DNA of 64,000 bases from Gambelia wislizenii (GCA_030847615.1 JAUMIR010000015.1:885501-949500), one strand, 5' to 3'. Positions 20,568-31,536 are shown, counted from the first letter of the stretch. Numbers and translations: made by a program. Notes: a model not told the origin generated them from the sequence alone.

Positions 20568-20880
20568 CAGAATCATAGAAATGGAAGAGACCCCCAAGGG
20601 CCATCTAGTCCAACCCCCTTCTGCCATGCAGGAATCAAAGCATCCCTGACTGATAGCCATCCAGCCTCTGTTTAAAAGCCTTGAAAGATGGAGACTCCAC
20701 TATTCTCGAAGGCAGCAGATTCTACTGCCTAACAGCTCTTACTGTCAGGAAGTTTTTCCTAATGTTTAGGTGGAATCTCTTTTCCTGTTGTTTGAACCCA
20801 TTGCTCCATGTCCTAGACTCTGGAGCAGCAGAAAACAAGCTTGCCCCATCCTCAGTATGACATCCCTTCAAATTGTGGTT
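20568..20880 (-). mobile_element. CR1 LINE 3' fragment
   Basis: Runs from 'agaatcatagaaatggaaga' through 'gccatccagcctctgttt' to the reversed C-terminal coding part 'tggaatctcttttcctgttg' and 'cagcagaaaacaagcttgcc'. It breaks off at about 20,880, joined to unrelated sequence. Confidence 0.88.
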
Positions 20881-20984
20881 ACTCCATATGGTGTTGATGC
20901 CCATTCCTAGAAAGGTCACACCTGGCCACAGTGACACCTTGGTTGCATCCTGTCCTGTTCTTCTCAAGTCTGGCAGCAGAGTCT

Positions 20985-21420
20985 CAATAAATCAGCTCAC
21001 AGTTCAAAGGAGAAGCTGAGTCTTATTCAGCTTACCAGCAACATAGAATAAATGCAGTCCAGTCCAGTGTCACACATGGTTGAGCAGCAAGACAGGCAAA
21101 CAAACCAAAAGGGCATTTCAAAGCAAGATCATAAGTCAAAGGAGATTTTTTTGCATTCCTGTCCTACAACTTCCAATCCTGTCCCTGTCCCGGCAAAATA
21201 ACCCTCCCCATCACACTTACCTTCTCTCCCATCAACAGGCAGCCCAGGAACGAATGGAGCGCCAACTCCGTTCACTTCCTGGAATGAAACCCCACCCATT
21301 CTTGCAAGGAGATTTGAACATGGGAAATTCAAAGATAAAAAGTAAAATTCACCAAAAAGAAGTAACACCAAACATGGAAACACATGTTAAAGCTTACAAG
21401 TAACCCGGAGAGGGTCATAA
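20985..21420. other. Unclassified stretch, possibly part of a larger element
   Basis: Contains 'aataaatcagctcacagttc' (with an AATAAA) and 'catcacacttaccttctctc', whose complement is a consensus splice donor. I cannot identify a gene. It adjoins the hairpin repeat that follows and may belong to it. Confidence 0.3.
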
Positions 21421-21423
21421 AAA

Positions 21424-21640
21424 GTGTGTCACTTACCTGGACGTCCCGATCTCACCTGGAAGCGCTCTGGCAGAACATTGACACTGCATTCATGTGAGTT
21501 AAATGGCCCAAGGTTTCATGCGATAGCAACGCCAGCACCCATCAATAAAAAGAAACACCATAATGACGCCGGCAGAATGCAAAAGGACAACGTTGTTCGA
21601 TATTGGCATCCTTTTGCATTCCTCTGGCGTAGTTATGGTT
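21424..21640 (-). repeat. Unclassified hairpin-bearing repeat, copy A
   Basis: Shares with 36,100-36,370 the phrase 'cacttacctggacgtcc' (there 'cacttaccttgatgtcc') and further scattered similarity. It ends in an inverted repeat with arms 21,558-21,587 and 21,609-21,638, whose 13-bp core 'gaatgcaaaagga' is perfect. On the minus strand the shared edge is AG|GTAAGT, a perfect donor consensus. No protein frame is shared between the two copies. Confidence 0.5.
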
Positions 21641-21860
21641 CCACATTAGCTGCGTCTGATAATCTCCAAAGGCAGAGAGAGTCAAAGGTAGCAGGCAGAC
21701 GGTCACGAAGCACAGCCGGGCATGGTTTTTACCCCAAAAAGTTGGTTGTCAGCCATGCTTTTCCAGAGGCGGTACTGCTTATTTATGGTCCAGCTGAGTC
21801 TTGCAGGTGATCTCTAATTGTTTTGTGACTGCCTGAGAGACTCCTTTTCCTATCAAAGCT

Positions 21861-21992
21861 GAGTGAAGCTAGGTCAGCCTGTACTTTGTTCCTCGGGGGT
21901 TTATGGCTGTTGGTCATTCTGTTGCTCAGAGGAGTGAGCCTGCTGGACACTCTGTCCCTCAGAGGTTTGCAGCTGCTGGCCACTCTGTCCCG
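21861..21992 (-). repeat. 33-bp repeat, four units, in a short open frame
   Basis: On the minus strand a 90-residue frame (21,783-22,055) contains four 11-residue units beginning RDRV, RDRV, SNRM and RNKV, each ending PL, PL, PP or SL. The DNA unit 'cactctgtccctcagagg' is imperfectly repeated. I see no known domain, and the frame may be fortuitous. Confidence 0.4.
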
Positions 21993-22064
21993 GGGACCCT
22001 GGCCCTGGCATGCTCTCTGGGCTTTCAGGCTCCCACTGAGATTACTGCAACACACTTTACTGGG

Positions 22065-22130
22065 AATTTTTTTTGGAATTTTTTGGAATTTTTATTGGAA
22101 TAAGACCATTCTACTAAAAAATACACCCGA
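22065..22130. repeat. Short repeat shared with 63,765-63,815 (opposite strand)
   Basis: The phrases 'aagaccattctactaaaaaa' and 'tttttattggaataagacc' reappear, reverse-complemented, at 63,765-63,815. This is the only other copy in the window, and there it interrupts a miniature transposon. The family is unknown. Confidence 0.55.
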
Positions 22131-22344
22131 CCGCAAAAGGCCATAACAACAACGCAAAAATAATACTAATTGTTTTCCTCTTTTCTTACTAATACAAAAA
22201 TAAATCTATCCTAACACTAATGTATTTTTCCTCTTAATCTAAACACACTATTATCACGTTATATTTACACATTACAATTGGTAATGAAAAAATCAATAAA
22301 AGATTAATTAAAAATAATCATACAAAATAATACAAAAATACTAG

Positions 22345-22465
22345 GGGCTGCCTTTGAAGAGTGTTTGGAAACTTCAGTGGGTCCAAAGAGCTACAGCCAA
22401 ATTGTTAGCTGTCAATTCGCACCATTTTTCACCTGGACTTGTGCAAGGGCCCATTGCTACAGGGA
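22345..22465 (+). mobile_element. L2 LINE reverse transcriptase relic
   Basis: The plus strand reads 'LKSVWKLQWVQRATAKLLAV', matching the late reverse-transcriptase motif seen at 3.3 kb. It is very short and non-functional. Confidence 0.6.
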
Positions 22466-22539
22466 CCATCGGTCCAGGTGTAAATTCCCCCCTAGAAGAA
22501 AACCATGGAAAGAGGGGTGAAGAACGCAGCGCTTCTGTT

Positions 22540-22780
22540 TTGGAGTCACTCAAGGATCCTGCCAGAACGTCTGCAACATCCTCTGGGATCCGAGGAGATA
22601 TTTTGTGCAGGTGGAGCGCCAGAACACCCCCACGCCGGAAGAAGAGGAGAAGTTTGCCTCTGGCAACTATTTATGGAAATGAATTTTCTTCTTGCATGCT
22701 CTCCTTGGGGGTTTTCTGACAGAACTCAGCATCTTTCCTCCCATCGGCCCCCATTCATGCAAATAAAGAGCAACGCATGT
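22540..22780. promoter_or_regulatory. Candidate conserved non-coding element
   Basis: Non-repetitive, CpG-containing sequence ('gatccgaggagatattttgt', 'aactatttatggaaatgaat'), including an octamer-like 'atgcaaat' at 22,756-22,763. No exon is identifiable. The role is a weak inference. Confidence 0.2.
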
Positions 22781-22911
22781 TTTTGGAAGGGAGGAAAGGT
22801 GGCTGAGTGGGCGGGAGATCAGAGTTGCCAGCTCTGGATCTTTCCAGGCCCAAATCTGAGATCCCAGGACAACAACCCCTGATGATGCGTTAAGCGTTAG
22901 GCATCAGCGAT

Positions 22912-23044
22912 CCAGCGTGGCTTAGTGGTTTTGAGCGTTGGAACGACGAATCGGAAGGCCAGGGTTCAAAATCCCCACTCAGCAATTAAAACACTATCTG
23001 AGCCTTGAAGGAAGGCAAGGGCAAATCTTGCCAAGAAAACCCCA
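22912..23044 (+). mobile_element. tRNA-derived SINE, 5' part (interrupted)
   Basis: Begins with 'cagcgtggcttagtggtttt' and the B-box-like 'agggttcaaaatcccc'. It breaks off after 'gccaagaaaaccccatgata', where the 74-bp array starts. The missing 3' part resumes at about 25,133. Confidence 0.8.
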
Positions 23045-25132
23045 TGATAGAATTATAGAGTTGGAAGAGACCCCAAGGGCCATCTAGTCCAACCCCCTGC
23101 CCTTCAGGAATACATAATCAGAGCATTCATAGAGTTAGAAGAGACCCCAAAGGCCATCTAGTCCAACCCCCTGCCCTTCAGGAATACATAATCAAAGCAT
23201 TCATAGAGTTGGAAGAGACCCCAAGGGCCATCTAGTCCAACCCCCTGCCCTGCAGGAATACATAATCAAAGCATTCATAGAGTTAGAAGAGACCCCAAGG
23301 GCCATCTAGTCCAACCCCCTGCCCTTCAGGAATACATAATCAAAGCATTCATAGAGTTGGAAGAGACCCCAAGGGCCATCTAGTCCAACCTCCTGCCCTT
23401 CAGGAATACATAATCAGAGCATTCATAGAGTTAGAAGAGACCCCAAGGGCCATCTAGTCCAACCCCCTGCCCTGCAGGAATACATAATCAAAGCATTCAT
23501 AGAGTTAGAAGAGACCACAAAGGCCATCTAGTCCAACCCCCGGCCCTGCAGGAATATACAATCAAAGCATTCATAGAGTTAGAAGAGACCACAAGGGCCA
23601 TCTAGTCCAACCCCCTGTCCTTCAGGAATACATAATCCAAGCATTCATAGAGTTAGAAGAGACCCCAAGGGCCATCTAGTCCAACCCCCGGCCCTGCAGG
23701 AATACATAATCAAAGCATTCATAGAGTTAGAAGAGACCACAAAGGCCATCTAGTCCAACCCCCTGCCCTGCAGGAATACATAATCAAAGCATTCATAGAG
23801 TTAGAAGAGACCCCAAGGGCCATCTAGTCCAACCCCCTGCCCTTCAGGAATACATAATCAAAGCATTCATAGAGTTGGAAGAGACCCCAAGGGCCATCTA
23901 GTCCAACCTCCTGCCCTTCAGGAATACATAATCAGAGCATTCATAGAGTTAGAAGAGACCCCAAGGGCCATCTAGTCCAACCCCCTGCCCTGCAGGAATA
24001 CATAATCAAAGCATTCATAGAGTTAGAAGAGACCACAAAGGCCATCTAGTCCAACCCCCGGCCCTGCAGGAATATACAATCAAAGCATTCATAGAGTTAG
24101 AAAAGACCACAAGGGCCATCTAGTCCAACCCCCTGCCCTTCAGGAATACATAATCAGAGCATTCATAAGTTAGAAGAGACCCCAAGGGCCATCTAGTCCA
24201 ACCCCCTGCCCTGCAGGAATATACAATCAAAGCATTCATAGAGTTAGAAAAGACCACAAGGGCCATCTAGTCCAACCCCCTGCCCTTCAGGAATACATAA
24301 TCAGAGCATTCATAAGTTAGAAGAGACCCCAAGGGCCATCTAGTCCAACCCCCTGCCCTTCAGGAATACATAATCAGAGCATTCATAAGTTAGAAGAGAC
24401 CCCAAGGGCCATCTAGTCCAACCCCCTGCCCTGCAGGAATATACAATCAAAGCATTCATAGAGTTAGAAGAGACCACAAAGGCCATCTAGTCCAACCCCC
24501 TGCCCTTCAGGAATACATAATCAGAGCATTCATAAGTTAGAAGAGACCCCAAGGGCCATCTAGTCCAACCCCCTGCCCTTCAGGAATACATAATCAGAGC
24601 ATTCATAAGTTAGAAGAGACCCCAAGGGCCATCTAGTCCAACCCCCTGCCCTGCAGGAATATACAATCAAAGCATTCATAGAGTTAGAAAAGACCACAAG
24701 GGCCATCTAGTCCAACCCCCTGCCCTTCAGGAATACATAATCAGAGCATTCATAAGTTAGAAGAGACCCCAAGGGCCATCTAGTCCAACCCCCTGCCCTG
24801 CAGGAATATACAATCAAAGCATTCATAGAGTTAGAAAAGACCACAAGGGCCATCTAGTCCAACCCCCTGCCCTTCAGGAATACATAATCAGAGCATTCAT
24901 AAGTTAGAAGAGACCCCAAGGGCCATCTAGTCCAACCCCCTGCCCTTCAGGAATATACAAGCAAAGCATTCATAGAGTTGGAAGAGACCCCAAGGGCCAT
25001 CTAGTCCAACCCCCTGCCCTTCAGGAATACATAATCAAAGCATTCATAGAGTTAGAAGAGACCCCAAAGGTCATCTAGTCCAACCCCCCCTGCCCTTCAG
25101 GAATATACAATCAAAGCATTCCCGACAGACAG
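23045..25132 (-). repeat. 74-bp satellite-like array built from a CR1 3' end
   Basis: About 28 units of 73-74 bp are repeated head to tail. Each is a CR1 3' terminus reading 'cattcatagagttagaagag', 'gggccatctagtccaacccc' and 'ctgcaggaatacataatc' with small variations. A seven-unit block is repeated: the diagnostic 'tccaacctcctgcccttcag' variant occurs at about 23,384 and 23,902, exactly 518 bp (7 x 74) apart, and the variant units after it follow in the same order. From about 24,150 a one-base deletion ('cattcataagttag') marks a second amplification phase, in alternating 73- and 74-bp units. Both ends of the array abut halves of one SINE. Confidence 0.95.
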
Positions 25133-25185
25133 GGTTGCCATAAGTCAGAAATGACTTGTAAGCACACACAACAACCACATTAAGA
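25133..25185 (+). mobile_element. tRNA-derived SINE, 3' part (interrupted)
   Basis: The phrase 'gggttgccataagtcagaaa' followed by 'tgacttgtaagcacacacaa' is the normal 3' end of this SINE. It completes the copy whose head is at 22,912-23,044. Confidence 0.8.
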
Positions 25186-25189
25186 ACCA

Positions 25190-26080
25190 ACCACAGCTGC
25201 TCACAGCTTCTCATTCAACCACCACCATACACAAAGAGAACGTATTCTATTATTTGGAAATTAAGGCAGAACTCTTAGCAGAAGGGCCTGTTCCCAGATC
25301 AAGGTGAAGCATGAATATTCTTCCTTCTCACCTGGAAGGAAGCTGGGGCTTCTATATCAGGGTGGATACAGCATAATGAAGCATAATACAGCATAATAAT
25401 AAACAGCATAATGAAGCCGTTCCGAGTTTTATTCCAGACTTTAAAAGAGAGGTGGACATAGCCACTTTTGTCACAACAAAAGCCCCCAACAAGCCCCCTC
25501 AAACCACCCATTTTTTAAAATCACAGCGCAGTTTTGGGGCAATATTTATTCCAAAATCATGCACACATGAAAACATGTGAAAATACTCCCGCACACACAT
25601 CTCACAAGCATCAAAAAGCCCTCTACTAACCCCCCAATACTTCCATCTTCCTCTAAAGTTCCTCTCAAAATAGCAGCAGGAAGTGGCATACCTGTCTGGG
25701 CATTTTGAGAAGGACTGGGGGAAAGAAGGAGGTGTTTGGGCTTGCTTTGCAAGGGTTGGTTCCCTCCATGTAGTCCTCCCCAATTTAAAGGAAAGGTGCT
25801 AAAGCCTATCCTTCCAAACTAGGGTTCAGTACCTTTACAGTTCAGACTTAAACCCGGAACAGTTTCATAGTGTCCACAGGTCTTCCTCTGCCAACCAGAG
25901 GTCTCTTTCTGCCCTGCCCCAAACCCCCAAATAACAGCCAAGAAATGGCAGAAAGACCAAGAGAGAGAATTTGGCCCAGGGGACCACAGCTGGATCCCAA
26001 AATGTGGCAGGGGGCTTGGAGCTGATGGACCAGAGAGAGGTGAAGCCTAGAAAGAAAAGCAGGGTGGCATGATGTTCGTC
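25190..26080. other. Unannotated stretch
   Basis: Contains a small imperfect tandem of 'gcataatacagcataat' near 25,370-25,412. Otherwise I see no gene, known repeat or clear regulatory motif. Confidence 0.35.
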
Positions 26081-27430
26081 GGATTAGGCCTTGTCACAGA
26101 CAACACCTCCTGCTCTAGCTGGCTGAGGACAATGGGAGATGCAATCCAACACATCTGGAGGGCTAGAGGCCCAAGGGTTGCTACTTAGCCAAAACTCAAG
26201 CAGAGGTTTCCATGGTGTGTGCGTGGGGGCAGTTTTGGTTTCCATTTTCCCCCTCCAGTTTAACTGGGCAGCCTTGGAGATGTCCTCATTTGCCCAGACA
26301 GGTATTGGGGTCCACATGGGGGGCTGAGACCAGACTCCCCCTTCCTCATATTGGAAAAGAAGCCAAACTGGATGGTGGAAGGCATGGAGGCTGAAGCGAC
26401 GGCACTGAATCCTAAATTGGTGGGGTTTAGGGAAGCGTTGGCTCACCACCCACCCACTGAGTCAATGAGTCTCCTCTAATTGGGGCCAATGAATTGGGGC
26501 TGGGGCCACAGGGATGTTTTGGGGCCCCTTTCTGAGCTGGAGCCCTTTCCTTTCCATTCTGCACATCTCCTCTCTGCTTTGCCAGCCACTGCAGTTCAAT
26601 TCTCTTTATTTTCCACTCAGCCGTGTTCCAGTGACTTAATTTTCATGCTCTGTTTTTGTAGGTGGGGGGGCGCAGGTGAGTGGGGTGAGCTGAGGGGGGA
26701 GTGCCGTAATCCACTCCGAACTCTCGGGGAAAATGGAGCTGAACAGAAAGGCGAGGGGAGAAGCGAAGCGTTGCAAGAGCTGCTGCGGCAGCATTTGTCT
26801 GCTGACATCCCCTGACTGCCAAGTTGGGGGGCAAGAGAGAAAGAGATCTAGAACCTCCCCCTTTTTTTCTGAGGGAAGAGGCAAAAATTGGGGGCAATTC
26901 AGTGGGTGCCAAGGGGCCACTGTGCCCAGGAAGGGAGGACAGGGGGCAAGAAATAAGGGACAGGTGGATGTGGACCCAATTAAGGTAGTTGTGGGATGCT
27001 GGTCCTTAGGGTTGCTGAGTCTCCAGTTCTTGTGGGTCATGTCCAGGCAGGAGACAAGGGTGCAAATACTTCACTTATTTTTGTTGCAAGGGGGGGGTCT
27101 TAGCTCAGGGCAAGAGGGAAGGGCTGGGTGAAAATCTCCAGCTCAGCTCTTAAAACAGCAGCTTGATACAATTTTCTAGGTTTCATTGACTAGATGTTGC
27201 AACTTTAGAAAGGGAGGTTTCTCAGTTCCCTCCCAGGCCTACGTGGTTCCAGGGCTCACCCTCCACTCTGCTATGCATCCACCTTCTGGCTGGAGGCAAA
27301 CAGGCTAGTAGTCCCTGGACAATTGTTGAATCCCTGATCCAGCAGCTGTTGGTCCCTGCTAATTTTCTAGGAAAGAAAGAAAAAGAAAGAATTGTATGGA
27401 ATAGGCACAAATAAAGTGCCACCATTCCCT
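26080..27430. other. Non-repetitive stretch without recognisable gene
   Basis: Several overlapping frames of 60-134 residues exist on both strands, rich in Pro, Ser and Arg. None shows a domain, a signal peptide with a following donor, or consistent splice sites. I could not match it to any repeat family in the window. Confidence 0.4.
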
Positions 27431-27449
27431 TGCAAACTGGGGGCAGGGG

Positions 27450-27690
27450 TTGTATGTGTGTTTGTGCCTTTAAGTTGCCTGTTGTCTTATGGGGACCCCA
27501 TGAATTTCAGAGGGTTTTCTTAGGCCAGGATTCCTCAGAAGTGCTTTTGCTAGTTCCTTCCTCTCAAAGAGAGCCTACGGCACCTGGCATTCCTTAGTGA
27601 TCTGCCATCCAAGTACTAACCATAGCTGACCCTGCTTAGTTTCCAAGATCAGTTGGGATCTGATGGTGCATTGAGGGTATTTTGGCATGG
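27450..27690 (-). mobile_element. 5S rRNA-derived SINE, nearly complete
   Basis: Reading on the minus strand, the 5S-like head lies at 27,600-27,690: its plus-strand words are 'gccatccaagtactaacca' and 'gaccctgcttagtttccaag'. The body is at 27,450-27,600 ('aggccaggattcctcagaag', 'gaccccatgaatttcag'). Confidence 0.85.
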
Positions 27691-27999
27691 GGGAGAAATT
27701 ACTCATCCCTCGTACTAGATAGCATGAGAAGCATTAGTCTCGATTCCTTATCCTGTCTCTAAGTAAGCGAGAAGGAATAATTCGCTCTCGCCACCTTTGT
27801 CTGGGAACGGCCCCTTTAGCTAAGATGTTCTCAGTGTGTGTTTTTGTTTGTGCAACTGTGTTTGAAGGAAAAATCCATGAGCAACTGTGGCAGATACTTA
27901 ACACCCAACACATCATGACATCACCAGCGGCCACCTCTCGGTCTCAGGTTTTGGCATCCGTGCCTGGGACAATCCCGAACTGGCCCCCTTAGTTTGGAG

Positions 28000-28640
28000 A
28001 ATGTGGCTCAACCCCTGTCCCCCCAGCTCATATTTGCCCACCACCAACAGGGCTTCAGCCCCCCTTCTGTCGTCGCCTCCAAATTACTTGCCCTTGGTAA
28101 TGAGCCTCCTTCCACTCAGAAGGCCGACTACTACCTGCCTGCCTCTTGGCTCGCAGTTAATTATCGGAGAAGACAGGTCACCCCTGCAAGAATGTGGAAG
28201 TGCCACTGAGGCCGGAGAGTGCCCTGTAATTACCTTGGGGAAAGAAAGGAAGAAAGAGAAAGCGAGGGAGAGAAAAACGTGCAGGAGTGTGCATGTGCCA
28301 ATGGATGCCGGTGGGGGGGAATAAGCAGGCTGTGGCTGGCGGGAGGCCTCCGTCCCTTCCAATTATTCACCGAGGAGGCTCTCCTTCCAAGCTTTATACT
28401 CCCAAAGCTATTTTACGAGCCTGCAAATTATTTTTCTCAGTTGTTCCCCCACCGTCTTCACAGCTGTACGTCAGAAGGCGTTGGTGTTTTTGTTCTCTGC
28501 CCGCATCCTCCACCACTACTACTCCGACAACGACGACCGGTTGTGTGCTCATTGTGGCTCAAGAGAGGAAGCGTGGAATACAAATTGGGGGAATCATGCC
28601 AAGCAGCATCCAGGCAAACACACCCACCCACCCATCATTT
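28000..28640. promoter_or_regulatory. Non-repetitive island, candidate conserved non-coding element
   Basis: The block lacks any repeat signature and holds homeodomain-type words ('cgcagttaattatcgg', 'gccctgtaattacctt') and a preserved AT-rich segment ('cctgcaaattatttttctca'). The open frames (up to 142 residues) overlap on both strands and look fortuitous. Confidence 0.3.
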
Positions 28641-28944
28641 CAGCTAGAACAGGATGGCCCATGGGCCATATGTAGCCCCCTGGTCCTTTTGGTGGCCCTC
28701 TGAAACTGCCTTCTCCCCCCCAAAACAGACTTGCCACCCCTGATGTTTTGGAGGGGAGGGAGGCTGCAAATCACCCACACAGAGCTTCCAAGAGTGATGG
28801 GTTTGCTTGACTCTCCCCTAATCCGGCAACAATTACAACAGCCTGGAAGTCATCACCAGAAGTAGATTCCTGGTCATGCTCCGGTGGGGATTTTCAGCCA
28901 TTTTCAGGTAATGAGACCCACTGTGGTACGGGGACGGCACAGAA

Positions 28945-29650
28945 ATGGTCACAGAAACATAAAGTTGGAAGAGCCCACAAGGGCCATCTAGTCCAACCCC
29001 CTCCCATGCACAATTCAAAGCATGCACAAAATGCTTTGAACACACAATCAAATCATTCCCAATGACAGATGGCCATCTAGCCTCTGTTTAAAAACCTCCG
29101 AAGAAGGAGATTCCACCACACTCCCAGGCAGCAGCGGATTCCACTTCCAAACAGCTCTTGATGTCAGGCAGTTCTTCCTAACATTTAGGTGGAATCTCTT
29201 TTCCTGTAGTTTGAACCCATTGCTCCATGTTCTTGTCTCTGAAGCTGCAGAAAACCAGCTTGCTCCATCCTCAGTATGACATCCCTTTAAATATTTAAAC
29301 ATGGCTGTCATGTCACCTCCTAACCTTCTCTTCTCCAGACTAAATATGCCCAGCTCCCTAAGCCATTCCTCATAATGGCTTCCAGACCTCCCACCATCCT
29401 GGTCACCCTCCTCTGGACACGTTCCAGCTTGTCCATATCCTTCCTGAGTTGTGGTGCCCAGAACTGGACACAGTATTCTAGGTGAGGTCTGACCAAGGCA
29501 GAATAGAGCGGCACTATTACTTCCCTTGATCTAGACACTATACTCCTATTGATGCAGCTTGGAATCGCATTGGCTTTTTTAGCTGCTGCATCACACTGCT
29601 GACTCATGTTCAGCTTGTGGTCCACTAAGACTGCTAGATCCCTTTTGCAT
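28945..29650 (-). mobile_element. CR1 LINE 3' fragment with coding remnant
   Basis: The minus strand encodes '[20 protein letters not shown]' and '[20 protein letters not shown]' (29,320-29,625), then in another frame 'HTEDGASWFSAASETRTWSN' (29,048-29,311). It ends in the CR1 3' terminus near 28,950. Frameshifts separate the pieces, and the catalytic YADD region is absent. Confidence 0.9.
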
Positions 29651-29659
29651 GTACTGCCA

Positions 29660-30400
29660 TCAAGGTCTTACCTTGGGTAGAAGCACCAAGGGCAGGAACA
29701 TGCATCCCTCCAGATTTCTTTCGACTGTAACTTCCATCCTTTAACACTGGCTATGCTGGCTAGGGGTCTGATGAGAACTGCAGTCCAACCACATCTGGAA
29801 AGCTGCTGGACTCCCATCTCTGACTTACAGGGTTAAGGCCCAAGAAAGTAACTTTTCCAAGCTCTGAGTGCAAAGGATCCACCACAGCTGGGAAAACAAA
29901 ATTGGCACAGAGGTAAAGGATAGACTTGCTAGTCTTTATGATTTCTTGCCATCTTTGGCTGTGCCGAATCTCAGGGGTCAGCCAAGATGTGGGCGGGGAT
30001 GAGGATAGGCAACCTGTGACCCTGGTTGGACTGCAATGTCCATGACTCCTGGCTAAGGTTGCAAATTCAAGGGGTGCCCATCCACCCACCCCTCTAATGC
30101 TAGGAAATTCTCCTGGGGAGACCCCATTAAAATAAATAGGCTTTATTCAAGAAGGCACCAGGTACCTGGTTCTTGTGCCGTCACTAACTGGATTGCCACG
30201 CTCCTCTTCATTTTGGCCAATCGACATTGGGTTCCCTTGTCAATGGCCCCCACATAGTGCCTTGGGGCTGGGTGGCATGCTAAGGTAGAGCAATGAATCA
30301 TCATGCGGCCCTCTGGAGGTTGTTGGACTGCAACTCCCAGCATCCCCTGAAGCCAGCATAAGGCATAGTGAGGCATGATGGGAGCTACAGTCCAATAACA
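29660..30400. other. Mixed stretch with dispersed 'ggactgcaactcccag' motifs
   Basis: Mostly unassigned. Copies of the widespread motif appear at about 29,760-29,800 and 30,325-30,395 ('ttggactgcaactcccagca', 'gggagctacagtccaataac'). I see no gene. Confidence 0.35.
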
Positions 30401-30401
30401 T

Positions 30402-30534
30402 TAGGAAGAGTTTCCTGAGGGTAAGAGCTATTCAATAGTGGGATGAACTGTCTCAGAAGGTGGTGGAGGACTCGCCATCCTTGGAAGCCTTTAAACAGTG
30501 GTTGGGTGGGCATCTCTCAGGAGGGCTTTAGTTG
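30402..30534 (+). repeat. CR1 LINE 3' end, left part (split by a miniature transposon)
   Basis: Contains 'gggtaagagctattcaatag', 'gaggactcgccatccttgga' and 'tggttgggtgggcatctctc'. It breaks at 'gggctttagttg', then resumes after the insertion at 30,802. Confidence 0.85.
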
Positions 30535-30536
30535 TA

Positions 30537-30799
30537 CAGTCAGACCCCCATATCCGTGGGGGTTTGGTTCTCAGTCTTACCACAGATACCGGAAACCTCA
30601 GGTAACAGCAAACCCTAGTAAAATAAAGAACTTCTGATAAAAACATGCCATAGAGATGCATTGGAGGACCTAGCAATTCCTAGAGGGGACACTTCTCTAG
30701 GCATTTTACAGCATGACTCTATGGTATATGTTCCTATTTTGTATCCTGTGGATAACTGAAACTGTAGCTATTGGTTCTGTAGATACTGGGGTCTGACTG
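30537..30799 (+). mobile_element. Tigger-like miniature transposon inserted in CR1
   Basis: The ends 'cagtcagacccccatatcc' and 'actggggtctgactg' are inverted repeats, flanked by TA at 30,535-30,536 and 30,800-30,801. The interior carries 'aacatgccatagagatgcat' and 'atgactctatggta'. Removing it and one TA restores an uninterrupted CR1 3' end, so the boundaries are secure. Confidence 0.9.
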
Positions 30800-30801
30800 T
30801 A

Positions 30802-30865
30802 TATTCCTGCATGGCTGAAGGAGGTTGGACTAGATGGCCCTTGGGGTCCCTTTCATCTCTATAGA
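30802..30865 (+). repeat. CR1 LINE 3' end, right part
   Basis: The phrase 'ttcctgcatggctgaaggag' followed by 'gttggactagatggccctt' completes the CR1 end interrupted at 30,534. Confidence 0.85.
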
Positions 30866-31028
30866 ACAGACTGCCTTGGAGGAGGACGGGCTCTCTATCC
30901 TCAGAGGCCTTTAAAGAGAGACTGAATGGGCATATTTTGGGAATGTTCTAGCTGTGGGTTCTTGCATGACAGAAGGGGGTTAGACTAGATGACCCTTGGG
31001 GGTACCTTCCTACTCTGTGATTCTATAA
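30866..31028 (+). repeat. Second CR1 LINE 3' end in tandem
   Basis: Runs from 'agaacagactgccttggagg' to 'tagactagatgacccttggg' and 'ctactctgtgattctat'. It is in the same orientation as the preceding CR1 end. Confidence 0.85.
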
Positions 31029-31067
31029 TCTGGACATCTATCTGATTCTATGAGAAGAGGCAGAAGA

Positions 31068-31270
31068 TTTAATTTTTATTTATTTATACCCCACTTTCCT
31101 CCTTGTACAGGAGCCACGGTGGCTTACAAACATTTTTAAAATGGTACAGTTGTTTTAAAGTCACTCATACAAATGTTGCTGTTTTTTAAAAACAATTAAA
31201 TGACAGTTCAGTTAAAACACACAAGGTTAAAACAATATAACATACAATTTAAACATTGTAAAAAGGAGAT
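31068..31270 (-). repeat. LINE 3' end (same tail type as 7.4 kb)
   Basis: The phrases 'ttatttataccccactttcc' and 'ggagccacggtggcttacaa' are the reversed squamate LINE tail. The following AT-rich segment with 'aaaacaattaaatgacagtt' continues it. Confidence 0.55.
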
Positions 31271-31536
31271 TAAAAACACCAACCTATGCTAAATCTCTTT
31301 TTTGCCTGCAAAAAATTATAAGCCAGAGGCCTGCCTAAATAAAACAGGAATGTGTTGCTGCCAAAATTTAATCCTCCAGATGTCTTGGATTCCAGTTCCC
31401 AGAATCCCCTGATGGTTGGTTGGGGATTCTGAGAGCTGGAGTCTGCAACACCCAGAAGGGCCAAAGTTTGGCCTAACATCTGGAAAGGCTACATGATTCT
31501 CAGCTGTCTTGAACCAACATGTGGGAAACGTCCTTG

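Noticed and set aside
23045..25132. A CRISPR-like array
   Set aside because: The units are directly adjacent with no unique spacers, and each is a CR1 3' end in a vertebrate genome.
26636..27131. Genes of 130-134 residues on both strands
   Set aside because: The two frames are antisense to one another and low-complexity. No signal peptide, domain or exon structure is seen.
28219..28647. A 142-residue plus-strand gene
   Set aside because: Overlapping frames of similar length exist in the other phases and on the other strand, and no motif or homology is recognisable.
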